DNA of 23,264 nucleotides from Thermoplasmata archaeon (GTDB taxonomy: Archaea; Thermoplasmatota; DTKX01; GCA-020343715), in the NCBI GenBank assembly GCA_020343715.1, contig CP070808.1, positions 2,253,702 through 2,276,965 of the forward strand, given 5' to 3'. The notes beneath the pieces were generated by a model, which was not told the origin of the DNA, searched no databases, and saw nothing but the letters and a program-made list of their open reading frames with translations. Of the stretch, positions 14,428 through 21,454 are shown piece after piece; position 1 is the stretch's first letter; each line of letters begins with the position of its first letter. A program made the position numbers and the translations under genes.

Positions 14428-15987
14428 TCATCCCTGGATGCTCCTCTGCGCGGAGGTATCCCCGCCCCTTCGGAACATCATGAGCACGCTCTGGACGAGC
14501 GACTCGATTATGTTCCCCGGAGAGTAGAGCACCTTGGACACCCACATCTCCGGATAGTTCGCCGTGGGGTAGTTGTCCAGGACGTAGCTCATCCCCCGGT
14601 GGATGACGTCCGGGTCCACACGGTCCACGTGTCGATCGTAATAGAGGAGGCCCTGAAGGGCGAAGGCGGTCTCTTCAAGAGTACCTAACCCGTTGCCGTT
14701 GGAAATATAGCCCCAAGAACCGTCGTCGCTCTGAGTGTCAAGGAAAAAGGACACGCAGCGCTCCATCAGGGCCTCCTCGGTAAGGTGGAATGCGTATATT
14801 GCGTGGGAGGTGGCGTAGGCGGGCGACAGGTGCCAGTCGTCCACGAAGTACCTCCCGTCGGTCATCTCCCCCCGCAGCCACCGCACGGTGGCGTCGATCA
14901 GGTCGTCCCGGTGGGGGTGGCTCGAGAGGGCGATGGCCTCCAGGGCATGGAGGTTCGGGCCCACCCGGCCCCGGGACTCCACGGTGTAGGTCACGAAGTG
15001 GTCCCGCTTCCAGTAGGCGTCGAACACCCGCGGGTCCGGTTCGCGACCGACGAAGTTGAGCACTATGTGACCCAGGGCGGTGTCGTCCAGGTCGGTGACG
15101 CGGAAGTGCCGGGAGAAGCTCAGGCCGTTGGCGGCCCACGCCTCCTCCAGCAGCGACGTGCGCTTGGCGATGATGTGCTGGGGATGTCCCGCGCGCATCA
15201 TGTTGTAAAGGCCGTACGCCGTCTCCATGACGTCCAGGTCCCAGAAGTGGCGCACCCCGCCCCCCTCCACGATGGAGTCGCGAAGGTAGAGGAGCTTGTC
15301 GTAGTACGCCCGGTTCCGCTCGAGGCGCGAGTCGAACACGATGGACGAGGCGGTGGCGGAGGTTGAGTTCATGATCGAGCCGTCGGGCATCTGCAGGTTC
15401 TGCGTCACCCGCTTCTGGCTCGGGAACCTGCCCAAGAGCTCCACGAAGTGGCCCACGGGATGCTCGGGGTCCACGTACCTCCATGACAGGAGCAGCTTCC
15501 TGAAGGGGCCTATGGGCTTGTGGGGGCTGTGCTCGAACGGGATGTCCAGCCCGGCCTGCCGGGCCTCCTCGACGAGCATGGCCACAACGTGGTCCGAGGT
15601 CACGCCCTCCTCGGCCTCCTCGAGCCTGTGGATTGCCTCAGTCAGATAGGCCTCCGCCATGGCCACGGCGGAGGGGGAGCGGTCCCTCTCCTTGAGGGCG
15701 ATGGAGGCCGACAGGGTGTTTATGAACCTGTCGTACTCGTGGTGAACGTCAGAACCCCAAGACCCGTCATCCCTCTGGGTGGCCACTAGCCAGTCCAAGG
15801 TCTGGGGAAACTCGGGGTCGCCCTCGACATCCGAGATGCGAGACACAAAGCCGGTGTCATACGCCGAGGGTGAGATGTGTCCGGTGCCTATACGATCGAG
15901 GATGTCCTCACCGCAGATGGAGAAGACCTCTTCGAGACGGTCCTGCAGGAACGTCTCGGACATCGCTCGATCGTTCATACTTATCAT
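14428..15987 (-). CDS. Class II diterpene cyclase (halimadienyl/copalyl diphosphate synthase-like)
   Basis: The 519-aa protein has the beta-gamma architecture of bacterial class II diterpene cyclases (Rv3377c has about 500 aa). The general-acid motif DxDD is DLDD (299-302) in 'VTDLDDTALG'. The N-terminal 'SPSAYDTGFVSRI' (39-51) is the SAYDTA-like motif of this family. Two QW-type repeats, 'QRDDGSWGS' (71-79) and 'QSDDGSWGY' (419-427), mark the alpha-barrels. It should protonate and cyclise geranylgeranyl diphosphate, keeping the diphosphate. No class I alpha-domain is present, so a partner must finish the product; the next gene is the obvious one. Squalene-hopene cyclases are longer and carry more QW repeats, so they fit less well. 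The ATG at 15987 follows GAGGG by 6 nt and one base after the upstream stop; later ATGs exist at 15978 and 15963. Confidence 0.9.
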   Translation of the reverse strand: MISMNDRAMSETFLQDRLEEVFSICGEDILDRIGTGHISPSAYDTGFVSRISDVEGDPEFPQTLDWLVATQRDDGSWGSDVHHEYDRFINTLSASIALKERDRSPSAVAMAEAYLTEAIHRLEEAEEGVTSDHVVAMLVEEARQAGLDIPFEHSPHKPIGPFRKLLLSWRYVDPEHPVGHFVELLGRFPSQKRVTQNLQMPDGSIMNSTSATASSIVFDSRLERNRAYYDKLLYLRDSIVEGGGVRHFWDLDVMETAYGLYNMMRAGHPQHIIAKRTSLLEEAWAANGLSFSRHFRVTDLDDTALGHIVLNFVGREPDPRVFDAYWKRDHFVTYTVESRGRVGPNLHALEAIALSSHPHRDDLIDATVRWLRGEMTDGRYFVDDWHLSPAYATSHAIYAFHLTEEALMERCVSFFLDTQSDDGSWGYISNGNGLGTLEETAFALQGLLYYDRHVDRVDPDVIHRGMSYVLDNYPTANYPEMWVSKVLYSPGNIIESLVQSVLMMFRRGGDTSAQRSIQG

Positions 15988-15988
15988 C

Positions 15989-16429
15989 TCAATCCCTCAG
16001 GCGCTCCAGCTTCATCTTTAGGATGTCTGCGAGCTTCTTGTCCTGATGAAGGGCCTCGGTGGCCCTGCAAAGATCGGAAATGAGGGAGTCCGTGAGGTCC
16101 TCCCTCCTAAATCCGTCGCCGCTCCGGTCGTGCTTGTGCAGAAAGAGGAGTACCATGTATTCGGGGTCGTCGAAAACGTCCTCGGCACGAAGGACCTCAA
16201 TCACCTTCCTGCCGAAGGAGCTCATGTCGAGCTCCCTGATGCTCTTGGGGGGTAGAACCCGCCGGATCGTTATCTCGAAGATCTCATCCTCGTCGGGATT
16301 GAGTACCTTCATGTCATCGGTCTTGATCGTTATCCGATTGCCTTGGATAATGTGACCGAAGAATGTTATTTCGTCCCGCAGCGCGTCCGGCAAGTTCCCT
16401 TCCCCCTTCACCTCAAACCTTCCTTCCAT
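15989..16429 (-). CDS. AbrB-like N-terminal domain protein, first gene of the diterpene operon
   Basis: This 146-aa protein is not clearly recognised. Residues 30-56 ('GNRITIKTDDMKVLN' then 'PDEDEIFEITIRR') have the spacing and hydrophobic pattern of an AbrB/SpoVT swapped-hairpin DNA-binding domain. The second half is helical ('FGRKVIEVLRAEDVF', 'EYMVLLFLHKHD', 'SLISDLCRATEALH'). A DRSGDGF loop recalls an EF-hand but lacks its conserved hydrophobic and terminal Glu. The stop TGA is one base before the cyclase ATG, implying translational coupling. It may regulate the operon or assist the cyclase. The ATG at 16429 follows GGGGG, and a TATA-like element is at 16461-16468. Confidence 0.65.
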   Translation of the reverse strand: MEGRFEVKGEGNLPDALRDEITFFGHIIQGNRITIKTDDMKVLNPDEDEIFEITIRRVLPPKSIRELDMSSFGRKVIEVLRAEDVFDDPEYMVLLFLHKHDRSGDGFRREDLTDSLISDLCRATEALHQDKKLADILKMKLERLRD

Positions 16430-16460
16430 ATCCCCCGAAGGCCGTTCGACATATCTCCCG

Positions 16461-16468
16461 TATACATG
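16461..16468 (-). promoter_or_regulatory. TATA-like element of the diterpene operon
   Basis: The minus strand reads CATGTATACGG, about 35 nt before the ATG at 16429, giving a leader of under 10-15 nt. Confidence 0.4.
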
Positions 16469-16608
16469 CTCTATCTTACATCGCGACTTTTCACGACGGC
16501 AAATGTAGGGTTGGAGTGCAATTCCAGGTATATGAAGCTTGCCGTGGTTCTACAAAATATGAGAATGACGCGTCTTTTCAGGTCTTGAAAGGTCGTTCAC
16601 GTACACTG

Positions 16609-16637
16609 GCTACCCCCCAGAGAGGGGGTCGATAGGG
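16609..16637. repeat. Hairpin repeat copy 1
   Basis: ACCCCC (16612-16617) pairs with GGGGGT (16624-16629) around CAGAGA, followed by CGATAGGGG. It resembles copy 2 at 16793-16820. Confidence 0.45.
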
Positions 16638-16649
16638 GTACGAAACGGT

Positions 16650-16680
16650 CATTTCCACTGGAGATTTCATGTGGAGAATG
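16650..16680. repeat. Imperfect inverted repeat, operator-like
   Basis: CATTTCCAC and GTGGAGAATG are imperfect complements separated by a short spacer. It lies about 220 nt upstream of the diterpene operon start. Confidence 0.3.
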
Positions 16681-16792
16681 CCATTCCGGTCGTGATAATA
16701 CACTTTGATACGCGATAACAAAAAGATTACGACGGAAAGGCGTGTAGAATCAGGACTGTGGATATCATACCGGTGTAGAACGAGTGCTTGCT

Positions 16793-16820
16793 GCTACCCC
16801 CATAAGAGAGGGTATCGGGG
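16793..16820. repeat. Hairpin repeat copy 2
   Basis: GCTACCCCC...AGAGAGGGT then ATCGGGG repeats copy 1 with small changes. TACCC/GGGTA forms a 5-bp stem. It begins one base beyond the TPR gene stop, so it may mark that transcript's 3' end. Confidence 0.45.
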
Positions 16821-16821
16821 C

Positions 16822-17352
16822 CTATCTCCCGCCCTCTTCGCCCTTCATCAAACGGGCTAGTATGCGACGGTTGAGGCGGATGTTCTCCCGCGCGTAGCCG
16901 TCATCGGGATTGACCTCGAGGACCTTCTCGTAGTACTCGATGGCGTTCGCGAACTGCCCGAGATCGTCCATCGCATTGGCGATGTCGTTGAGGGTCCTGT
17001 GGTCCTCAGGTCCCACCTCGAGGGACTTCTGCCAACACGCGATAGCGTCCGGGAGCTCCCCCTCGACCCGGTGGGCGAAGCCCTTCCGGCGCCACGCCTC
17101 GTGGTTGAGTTCGTCTATGTCGAGGGCAGTTTGATAGCACTCCTTCGCCCCCGCAGAGTCGAACCTTATGACGAGGGCCCGGCCCTTGAGGATCCACGCG
17201 TCCTGTCTCATGGGGTCGTTTGATATCGCCTCGTCGGCAAGGCGCTTCGCCGTGTCGACGTCCCCTGCGAGAAAGGCGTTCCTACCCATTGAGACGGGGT
17301 CCGGGTCAACGGCGCCCCCCCTAGGCTCGCTGACATCGTCGCTATGAGGCAT
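16822..17352 (-). CDS. TPR-repeat protein
   Basis: The 176-aa protein has four tetratricopeptide repeats after a 20-residue disordered start. They begin at 'MGRNAFLAGDVDTAKRLADE', 'DAWILKGRALVIRFDSAGAK', 'EAWRRKGFAHRVEGELPDAI' and 'HRTLNDIANAMDDLGQFANA', each ending in a D/N-P-like turn. The C-terminus is basic, then GEEGGR. TPRs act as protein-binding scaffolds. The frame stays open to 17430 inside the DUF89 gene, but the ATG at 17352 has GAGGA 6 nt upstream and lies 11 nt after the DUF89 stop. The partner is unknown; co-transcription with the phosphatase is likely. There is no signal peptide, so it is cytoplasmic. Confidence 0.8.
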   Translation of the reverse strand: MPHSDDVSEPRGGAVDPDPVSMGRNAFLAGDVDTAKRLADEAISNDPMRQDAWILKGRALVIRFDSAGAKECYQTALDIDELNHEAWRRKGFAHRVEGELPDAIACWQKSLEVGPEDHRTLNDIANAMDDLGQFANAIEYYEKVLEVNPDDGYARENIRLNRRILARLMKGEEGGR

Positions 17353-17363
17353 CCCATTCCTCG

Positions 17364-18233
17364 TCAATGGAATAGTTTTGCCACGTTTATATCCTTTGCC
17401 TCTCCCACAGCATTGGCCACGGGGTCGCACTTCGTCCTGAGGAGGTAGGCGATGGGGCGTATGTAGGTGTCGGAGAGGGACTCGAGGTTCGCCATCCCCT
17501 TGGATATCACGATGTCGGCCCCGGTAATCGCCTGCCTCGTCACATCGGGGACCGTCCCCAGGTCGACCCCCACCGCGATGGGTCCTGTGTCCAGCACCCG
17601 GAACACGAGGGCCTCCATCCCCAGCTCCTCCACGTCCTCACGGGTCGCGTCGGTGAGTATCGGGTCCCCCTTCACCACCAGGGAGACCTTGCATCCCCTG
17701 TCCCGGAGCTCCTCAAGGAGGATCTGATCGAAGACTATCTCGCCGCAGTTATCGGTGAGGTAGGCCACGTGGGCACCGTTCACCAGGTGCTCCTCCAGCA
17801 CATCGGAGTCGTCCCTGCCCAGCCCCTCGGCCACGAGACCGTCGAACACCCCCTCCAGGTTGTCCGGCGCCGCCAGCCCGCCCCGGATGCCGAAGTCCAG
17901 GACGTTGCCGACTATGGAGAGCAGCACCGCCGTCCTCAGCCTGTCCTCGGGCGCGCAGGAATTATACAGCTCGCGCGCCCGCGGGAGGAGCTTTAGGGCC
18001 ACCTCGTTGGAGAGCCTCTTGTGCTCGGCGTAGGGGTCCCGGGTGCCCAGGGCCTCGTAGGCGGCCCTGTGGGCGCGGGTCGCCACCTCGGCGGACACGT
18101 CGTTGGGACAGCTGTTCCCGATCTCCGCCGCCGCCGCCAGCAGCGCCTCCATGGCCCGGTCGGGCGCCGATATCTCGGCCTCGAACCGCACCCGGGCCAG
18201 CAGACAGGGTATGCACTCCGGGGTCGTTCTCAC
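17364..18233 (-). CDS. DUF89 family metal-dependent phosphatase (archaeal type)
   Basis: The 289-aa protein begins MRTTPECIPC with the Cys pair (C7, C10) of archaeal DUF89 proteins. The active-site motifs are in order: 'SIVGNVLDFG' (106-115), 'LTDNCGEIVFD' (159-169), 'LVVKGDPILTDATREDVE' (185-202) and 'SKGMANLES' (244-252). DUF89 enzymes (including ARMT1-related proteins) are metal-dependent phosphatases proposed to remove damaged or surplus sugar and cofactor phosphates. The substrate here is not predictable. The start is GTG at 18233. A weak TATA-like TTTAGTAAG at 18254-18262 and the lack of a ribosome site suggest a leaderless message. It heads a two-gene operon with the TPR gene. Confidence 0.87.
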   Translation of the reverse strand: MRTTPECIPCLLARVRFEAEISAPDRAMEALLAAAAEIGNSCPNDVSAEVATRAHRAAYEALGTRDPYAEHKRLSNEVALKLLPRARELYNSCAPEDRLRTAVLLSIVGNVLDFGIRGGLAAPDNLEGVFDGLVAEGLGRDDSDVLEEHLVNGAHVAYLTDNCGEIVFDQILLEELRDRGCKVSLVVKGDPILTDATREDVEELGMEALVFRVLDTGPIAVGVDLGTVPDVTRQAITGADIVISKGMANLESLSDTYIRPIAYLLRTKCDPVANAVGEAKDINVAKLFH

Positions 18234-18253
18234 GCGCTGGAGATGGCCTAGCC

Positions 18254-18262
18254 CTTACTAAA
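18254..18262 (-). promoter_or_regulatory. TATA-like element of the DUF89-TPR operon
   Basis: The minus strand reads GGTTTAGTAAGG, centred about 25 nt before the GTG at 18233. Confidence 0.35.
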
Positions 18263-18281
18263 CCGTTCGCCCTCCGGCGAT

Positions 18282-20591
18282 TCACAGCTTGCCTATGAGC
18301 TTGAGTAGGACCACGACGATGATCATGCCCGCCACCAGGGCGGCCAGGGCCACCAGGGCCTGCCTGCCCTTCTGGTCGTCCAGCTCGGACTGGGTGTCGT
18401 CCAGCCTCCTCTCGGCGGCCGCCAGGTCCGCCTCGGCCTGGGCCAGGGAAGCATTGGCGTTGTCCAGCTCAAATCGGAGCTGGGTGACGTTGTTCTCGGA
18501 GGACCGTAACTCCTCTTGGAGCCGGGAGATGTTCTCGTCCTTCTCGACCACCGAGGTCTCGAGGCGGTCCACCTGGCTCTGGAGGACGGTTATCTGGTGC
18601 TCCAGGTCGTCCACCGTCTCGTTGGTCTCCTCCAGCTTCTGGCGGAGCCACTCCGTCTGGTTTCGGAGGATGGTCTCGTTCTCGAGGCTGTCGTTCAGGT
18701 CCTCCTGCATGGCCGTCAGGTTCTCCTCCAGGGAGGCTATCTCGGCCAGGAGCTCCTCGACGACGTCGGTGCCGTTGCCGATCAGGTCCTCCAGCTCCTT
18801 GACGCGGTCTGACAGGTTCATGACCTCCTCGTCGAGCATGTCGGTGTGCTCCTGCCACTGCTCCGCCGTCCAGTGGAGCATGCGGTAGGCCACATCCTCG
18901 GAGACGTCAGGGGAGCCCATGTCGGTGAACCAGTCGCCGTCCATGCCCATCATGACGATGGCGGCCATCATGAGGCTGAAGGTGTCCACCTGGGAGCCGT
19001 CCACGGTCCAGTTCTCCGTGCCATGGTCGTAGGCCGAGGTGGCCGCGAGGACGGGGCCCACGCCGTACATGTTGCCCAGGCCGTTGTCCCAGTCGTGCTT
19101 CCAGATGGTGTTGTTGTTGGTGTCCGGCTCAGGGATGGTGTAGTTCTCCCCGTGCACGTCGGTCTCGGACAGCTGCAGGCCGGAAGCCACGATGCCGCCC
19201 CAGACCTGGGCGATGCGATACCTGGCAAGGTCCACGTCGCCCGCCTCGACGGCGATGCTCAGGCCGAAGAGCCCAGCCACCTGGTTGCCGGTGATGGCGG
19301 TGGTGGTGCCGTCCATCTGGTCGCTTAGGTAGACTCCGAGGCCATCCTCCCAGTGGTTCGCGTCGTCCGCGGCCAGGCAGGCCTTGGCGGCCGAGGCGTA
19401 TGCCATACCTCCGAACCGGACGGAGGCGTCGTAGAGGGCCCCTGACGCAAGGGCCTGTGCCGAGTGGCTGGCGTAACCAGCGAGGGGCAGGAAGGGCGGT
19501 ATGTAGGCCTCGGGGGCGCCACCGACGGCGGTGGTCACGCCCATTCCAAGGGTCCCGTTCTCGTATTGCAGGGAAACCATCATGTCGGCCATCCTCTGGG
19601 CGCGGGCCTCGGCCCACCCCCGGAAGTACTCGACCATGTCGTCGGTCTCGGAGTAGGCCACCATGGCCATGTAGGACCACACCATGTCGTCCACCTTGGC
19701 ATCCTCCTCGTCGACGAACAGGTCGATGGTGGAGTTGTAGTAGACGGCCACAATGTTGTTGAATACGGCGTTCGCCAGGGCGAGGACCTCGGTGTCGGTG
19801 CCAGTGGGGAAGAGGTTGCCGCCCATGAGGAAGGGGGAGTCCGCCAGGTAGTTGCCGAGGCTCAGGAGGCCCACCAGGGCTAGCATCGAGCCGTCCAGGG
19901 TGTTCCCATTCTCGACCGTCTCGCCCTCCCAGGCGCCAGTGGACTCGTTGATGTGACCCATCACGCGGGAGGCGGGGAGCCACCAGCCGTTGGAGGCGTC
20001 GGTGTCGGTCATGTTGGGGTCCGACATGTTGACGGGGCCCAGGGTCATGCCGTCCCAGCCCAGGCGCTGGTCCATGAACCGGGCGGCCTCTAGGGCTCCC
20101 AGGACGGCGAGCAGGCCGCCGGCGTCCAGGGTGTCACCCTCCATGAGGTTGGACGCCAGGTCCGTCTCGGCGTTGATGGTCGCGGAGACGCTGTTCAGGC
20201 TCACCCTGGCCTCCACACCGGTGGTGTTCCAGAGCCAGTGCTCGCTGTGGTCGATGGGGGCGGGGCCCGCGAAGGCGGGGTTGACGGTGGCAAAGGGGAC
20301 CAGCAGCGGCGTCATGTTTGCGGGCATCTCCCCGCCGGCCTCCGCCGCCAGCTCCGCCAGGCGATCCGCGAGGGCGGTGGCGTTTCCTCCGAAGGAGGGG
20401 CCCCAGGCCAGGTCAATGCCGGCGCCGCTGTAGAGCATCAGGTTCTCCACGTAACCGCTCCCGTACAGGGCGAGGTCGTCGCCCAGCTCGGGCGAGAACT
20501 CGTACTCGGGGGCGTCTTGCGCGATCGCCAACGGTATCCAGATAGCTGCGAGAAGCAGCAGGACGGTGGTGATGGCCAGTCCTCTTTGCAT
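18282..20591 (-). CDS. Large secreted surface protein with C-terminal coiled coil and membrane anchor
   Basis: The 769-aa protein has a signal peptide (1-24, 'ITTVLLLLAAIWIPLAIAQ') and an ectodomain of about 550 residues with many N-x-S/T sequons. A coiled coil follows (about 575-735, for example 'LEETNETVDDLEHQITVLQS'), then a TM helix (about 742-765) ending KLIGKL. The ectodomain is helix-rich and Met/Ala/Gly-rich with recurring aromatic pairs ('NGWWLPASR', 'DDMVWSYMAMVAYSET', 'GYASHSAQALASGALYDAS'). It could be an alpha-barrel of the six-hairpin type, but I cannot assign it. The coiled coil would act as a stalk above the membrane. The ATG has AGGTGAT upstream; the TATA box is at 20634-20641. 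It is divergent from the transporter gene. Candidate roles are S-layer stalk or polymer-binding protein. Confidence 0.8.
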   Translation of the reverse strand: MQRGLAITTVLLLLAAIWIPLAIAQDAPEYEFSPELGDDLALYGSGYVENLMLYSGAGIDLAWGPSFGGNATALADRLAELAAEAGGEMPANMTPLLVPFATVNPAFAGPAPIDHSEHWLWNTTGVEARVSLNSVSATINAETDLASNLMEGDTLDAGGLLAVLGALEAARFMDQRLGWDGMTLGPVNMSDPNMTDTDASNGWWLPASRVMGHINESTGAWEGETVENGNTLDGSMLALVGLLSLGNYLADSPFLMGGNLFPTGTDTEVLALANAVFNNIVAVYYNSTIDLFVDEEDAKVDDMVWSYMAMVAYSETDDMVEYFRGWAEARAQRMADMMVSLQYENGTLGMGVTTAVGGAPEAYIPPFLPLAGYASHSAQALASGALYDASVRFGGMAYASAAKACLAADDANHWEDGLGVYLSDQMDGTTTAITGNQVAGLFGLSIAVEAGDVDLARYRIAQVWGGIVASGLQLSETDVHGENYTIPEPDTNNNTIWKHDWDNGLGNMYGVGPVLAATSAYDHGTENWTVDGSQVDTFSLMMAAIVMMGMDGDWFTDMGSPDVSEDVAYRMLHWTAEQWQEHTDMLDEEVMNLSDRVKELEDLIGNGTDVVEELLAEIASLEENLTAMQEDLNDSLENETILRNQTEWLRQKLEETNETVDDLEHQITVLQSQVDRLETSVVEKDENISRLQEELRSSENNVTQLRFELDNANASLAQAEADLAAAERRLDDTQSELDDQKGRQALVALAALVAGMIIVVVLLKLIGKL

Positions 20592-20633
20592 TCTATCACC
20601 TGGGCTAACTTGCTCCGCGAATATCCTACTTGG

Positions 20634-20641
20634 TTATATAG
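20634..20641 (-). promoter_or_regulatory. TATA box of the large surface protein gene
   Basis: The minus strand reads CTATATAA, about 45 nt before the ATG at 20591. Confidence 0.6.
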
Positions 20642-20712
20642 CTTGTTGTGCCACCGTTGACGCTGGTGGGGGTTATCTGGCTGTTGGTCGCACCTTTGAC
20701 GGGAGGCGAAGG

Positions 20713-20720
20713 GCTTATCA
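20713..20720 (+). promoter_or_regulatory. TATA-like box (GCTTATCA) of the UPF0016 gene
   Basis: It is centred about 28 nt before the ATG at 20745. A C-run, not a ribosome site, precedes the ATG, so the message is probably leaderless. Confidence 0.45.
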
Positions 20721-20744
20721 TCCTCCTCCATCCTCACCCCCCCG

Positions 20745-21365
20745 ATGGCCTGGTACGTCGCCCTTGGCATCGCCTTCGCCACCGTGGCCCTGGCCGAGCT
20801 GGCGGACAAGACCCAGCTGGTCTGCATCAGCCAGGCCTGCCGCTACCCGGCGGGCCCCGTCCTGGCGGGCTCCGCCGCGGCCCTAATAGTGGTCACTGCC
20901 ATAGGCGTGGCCTTCGGCTCTTTCCTCTACTGGCTGCTCCCGCCCGATATGATCGGCATCGTCGCGGGCGCCCTCTTCCTCGCCTTCGGCGTGCTTATGG
21001 TCCTGAGCTGGTACAGGGACAGGGGGAAGGAGCCCGAGGAGGTATGCGAGGACGACCCCGAGGCGGACCCCCAGGCCACCGTCAGCAACTGGTCCGTCTT
21101 CGGGAGCACCTTCGGCCTGGTGGCCCTGGCCGAGCTGGGGGACAAGACCCAACTGGCAGTCATCGCCCTGTCAGGTAAGTACGGGAGCCCCCTGGCCGTC
21201 TTCTTGGGTGCCAGCATAGCCCTCGTTGCCGTTAGCACCGCCGGGGTGATGGCCGGTCGCATGATAGCGGGCAGGGTGTCCCTCCAGGTGGTGGAGCTGG
21301 TGGCGGCCGCCCTGTTCATCGTCCTGGGCGTCGTCTTCCTCCTGGGCGGCATACCTGGCCTGTGA
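20745..21365 (+). CDS. UPF0016/GDT1 family cation transporter
   Basis: The 206-aa membrane protein has two homologous halves, each opening with the family motif E-x-G-D-K-T: 'ELADKTQL' (18-25, Ala in place of Gly) and 'ELGDKTQL' (130-137). About six hydrophobic helices are split by an acidic loop (about 96-108, 'EPEEVCEDDPEADP'). Relatives (yeast Gdt1, human TMEM165, bacterial MneA-type exporters) move Ca2+ or Mn2+ in exchange for H+. In prokaryotes Mn2+ export is the best-supported role. The ATG at 20745 lacks a ribosome site and lies one promoter length after GCTTATCA. A T6 tract follows the stop directly. The ion specificity is inferred from the family. Confidence 0.9.
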   Translation: MAWYVALGIAFATVALAELADKTQLVCISQACRYPAGPVLAGSAAALIVVTAIGVAFGSFLYWLLPPDMIGIVAGALFLAFGVLMVLSWYRDRGKEPEEVCEDDPEADPQATVSNWSVFGSTFGLVALAELGDKTQLAVIALSGKYGSPLAVFLGASIALVAVSTAGVMAGRMIAGRVSLQVVELVAAALFIVLGVVFLLGGIPGL

Positions 21366-21371
21366 TTTTTT
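21366..21371 (+). terminator. T6 tract after the UPF0016 gene
   Basis: TTTTTT follows the TGA stop without a gap, the usual archaeal intrinsic termination signal. Confidence 0.5.
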
Positions 21372-21397
21372 CCGCTTCAGGCAAACTTAGTCGATAC

Positions 21398-21405
21398 GTT
21401 TATCT
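21398..21405 (+). promoter_or_regulatory. TATA box of the propeller protein gene
   Basis: GTTTATCT lies about 50 nt before the ATG at 21455. The leader holds GAGGG about 9 nt from the start. Confidence 0.45.
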
Positions 21406-21454
21406 ACTCGCTCCCACCTAGGAATCCTGGCCCATCTCCTAGAGGGTCATCGCG

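Larger units (their letters stand above)
16430..16821. other. 392-nt gene-free region with repeated hairpins and lower GC
   Basis: No convincing ORF is present. It is visibly richer in A/T than its neighbours. It holds the promoter of the diterpene operon on its left side, a minus-strand CTTTTTG (16719-16725) that could end the DUF89-TPR transcript, two related hairpin repeats (16609-16637 and 16793-16820) and an imperfect inverted repeat CATTTCCAC...GTGGAGAATG (16650-16680). A 30-codon minus frame beginning ATG at 16670 is too weak to call. Confidence 0.6.

Noticed and set aside
14893..14907. DDLID (361-365) in the cyclase as a class I DDxxD motif
   Set aside because: The protein has only the class II domain length and no alpha-domain; the motif is not in a class I context, so it is taken as chance.
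15989..16429. EF-hand in the 146-aa protein (DRSGDGFRREDL)
   Set aside because: Position 8 is Arg instead of a hydrophobic residue and position 12 is Leu instead of Glu, so calcium binding is unlikely.
16578..16670. 30-codon minus-strand ORF starting MKSPVEMTVSY
   Set aside because: It is too short, lacks a ribosome site and overlaps the hairpin repeat; there is no support beyond being open.
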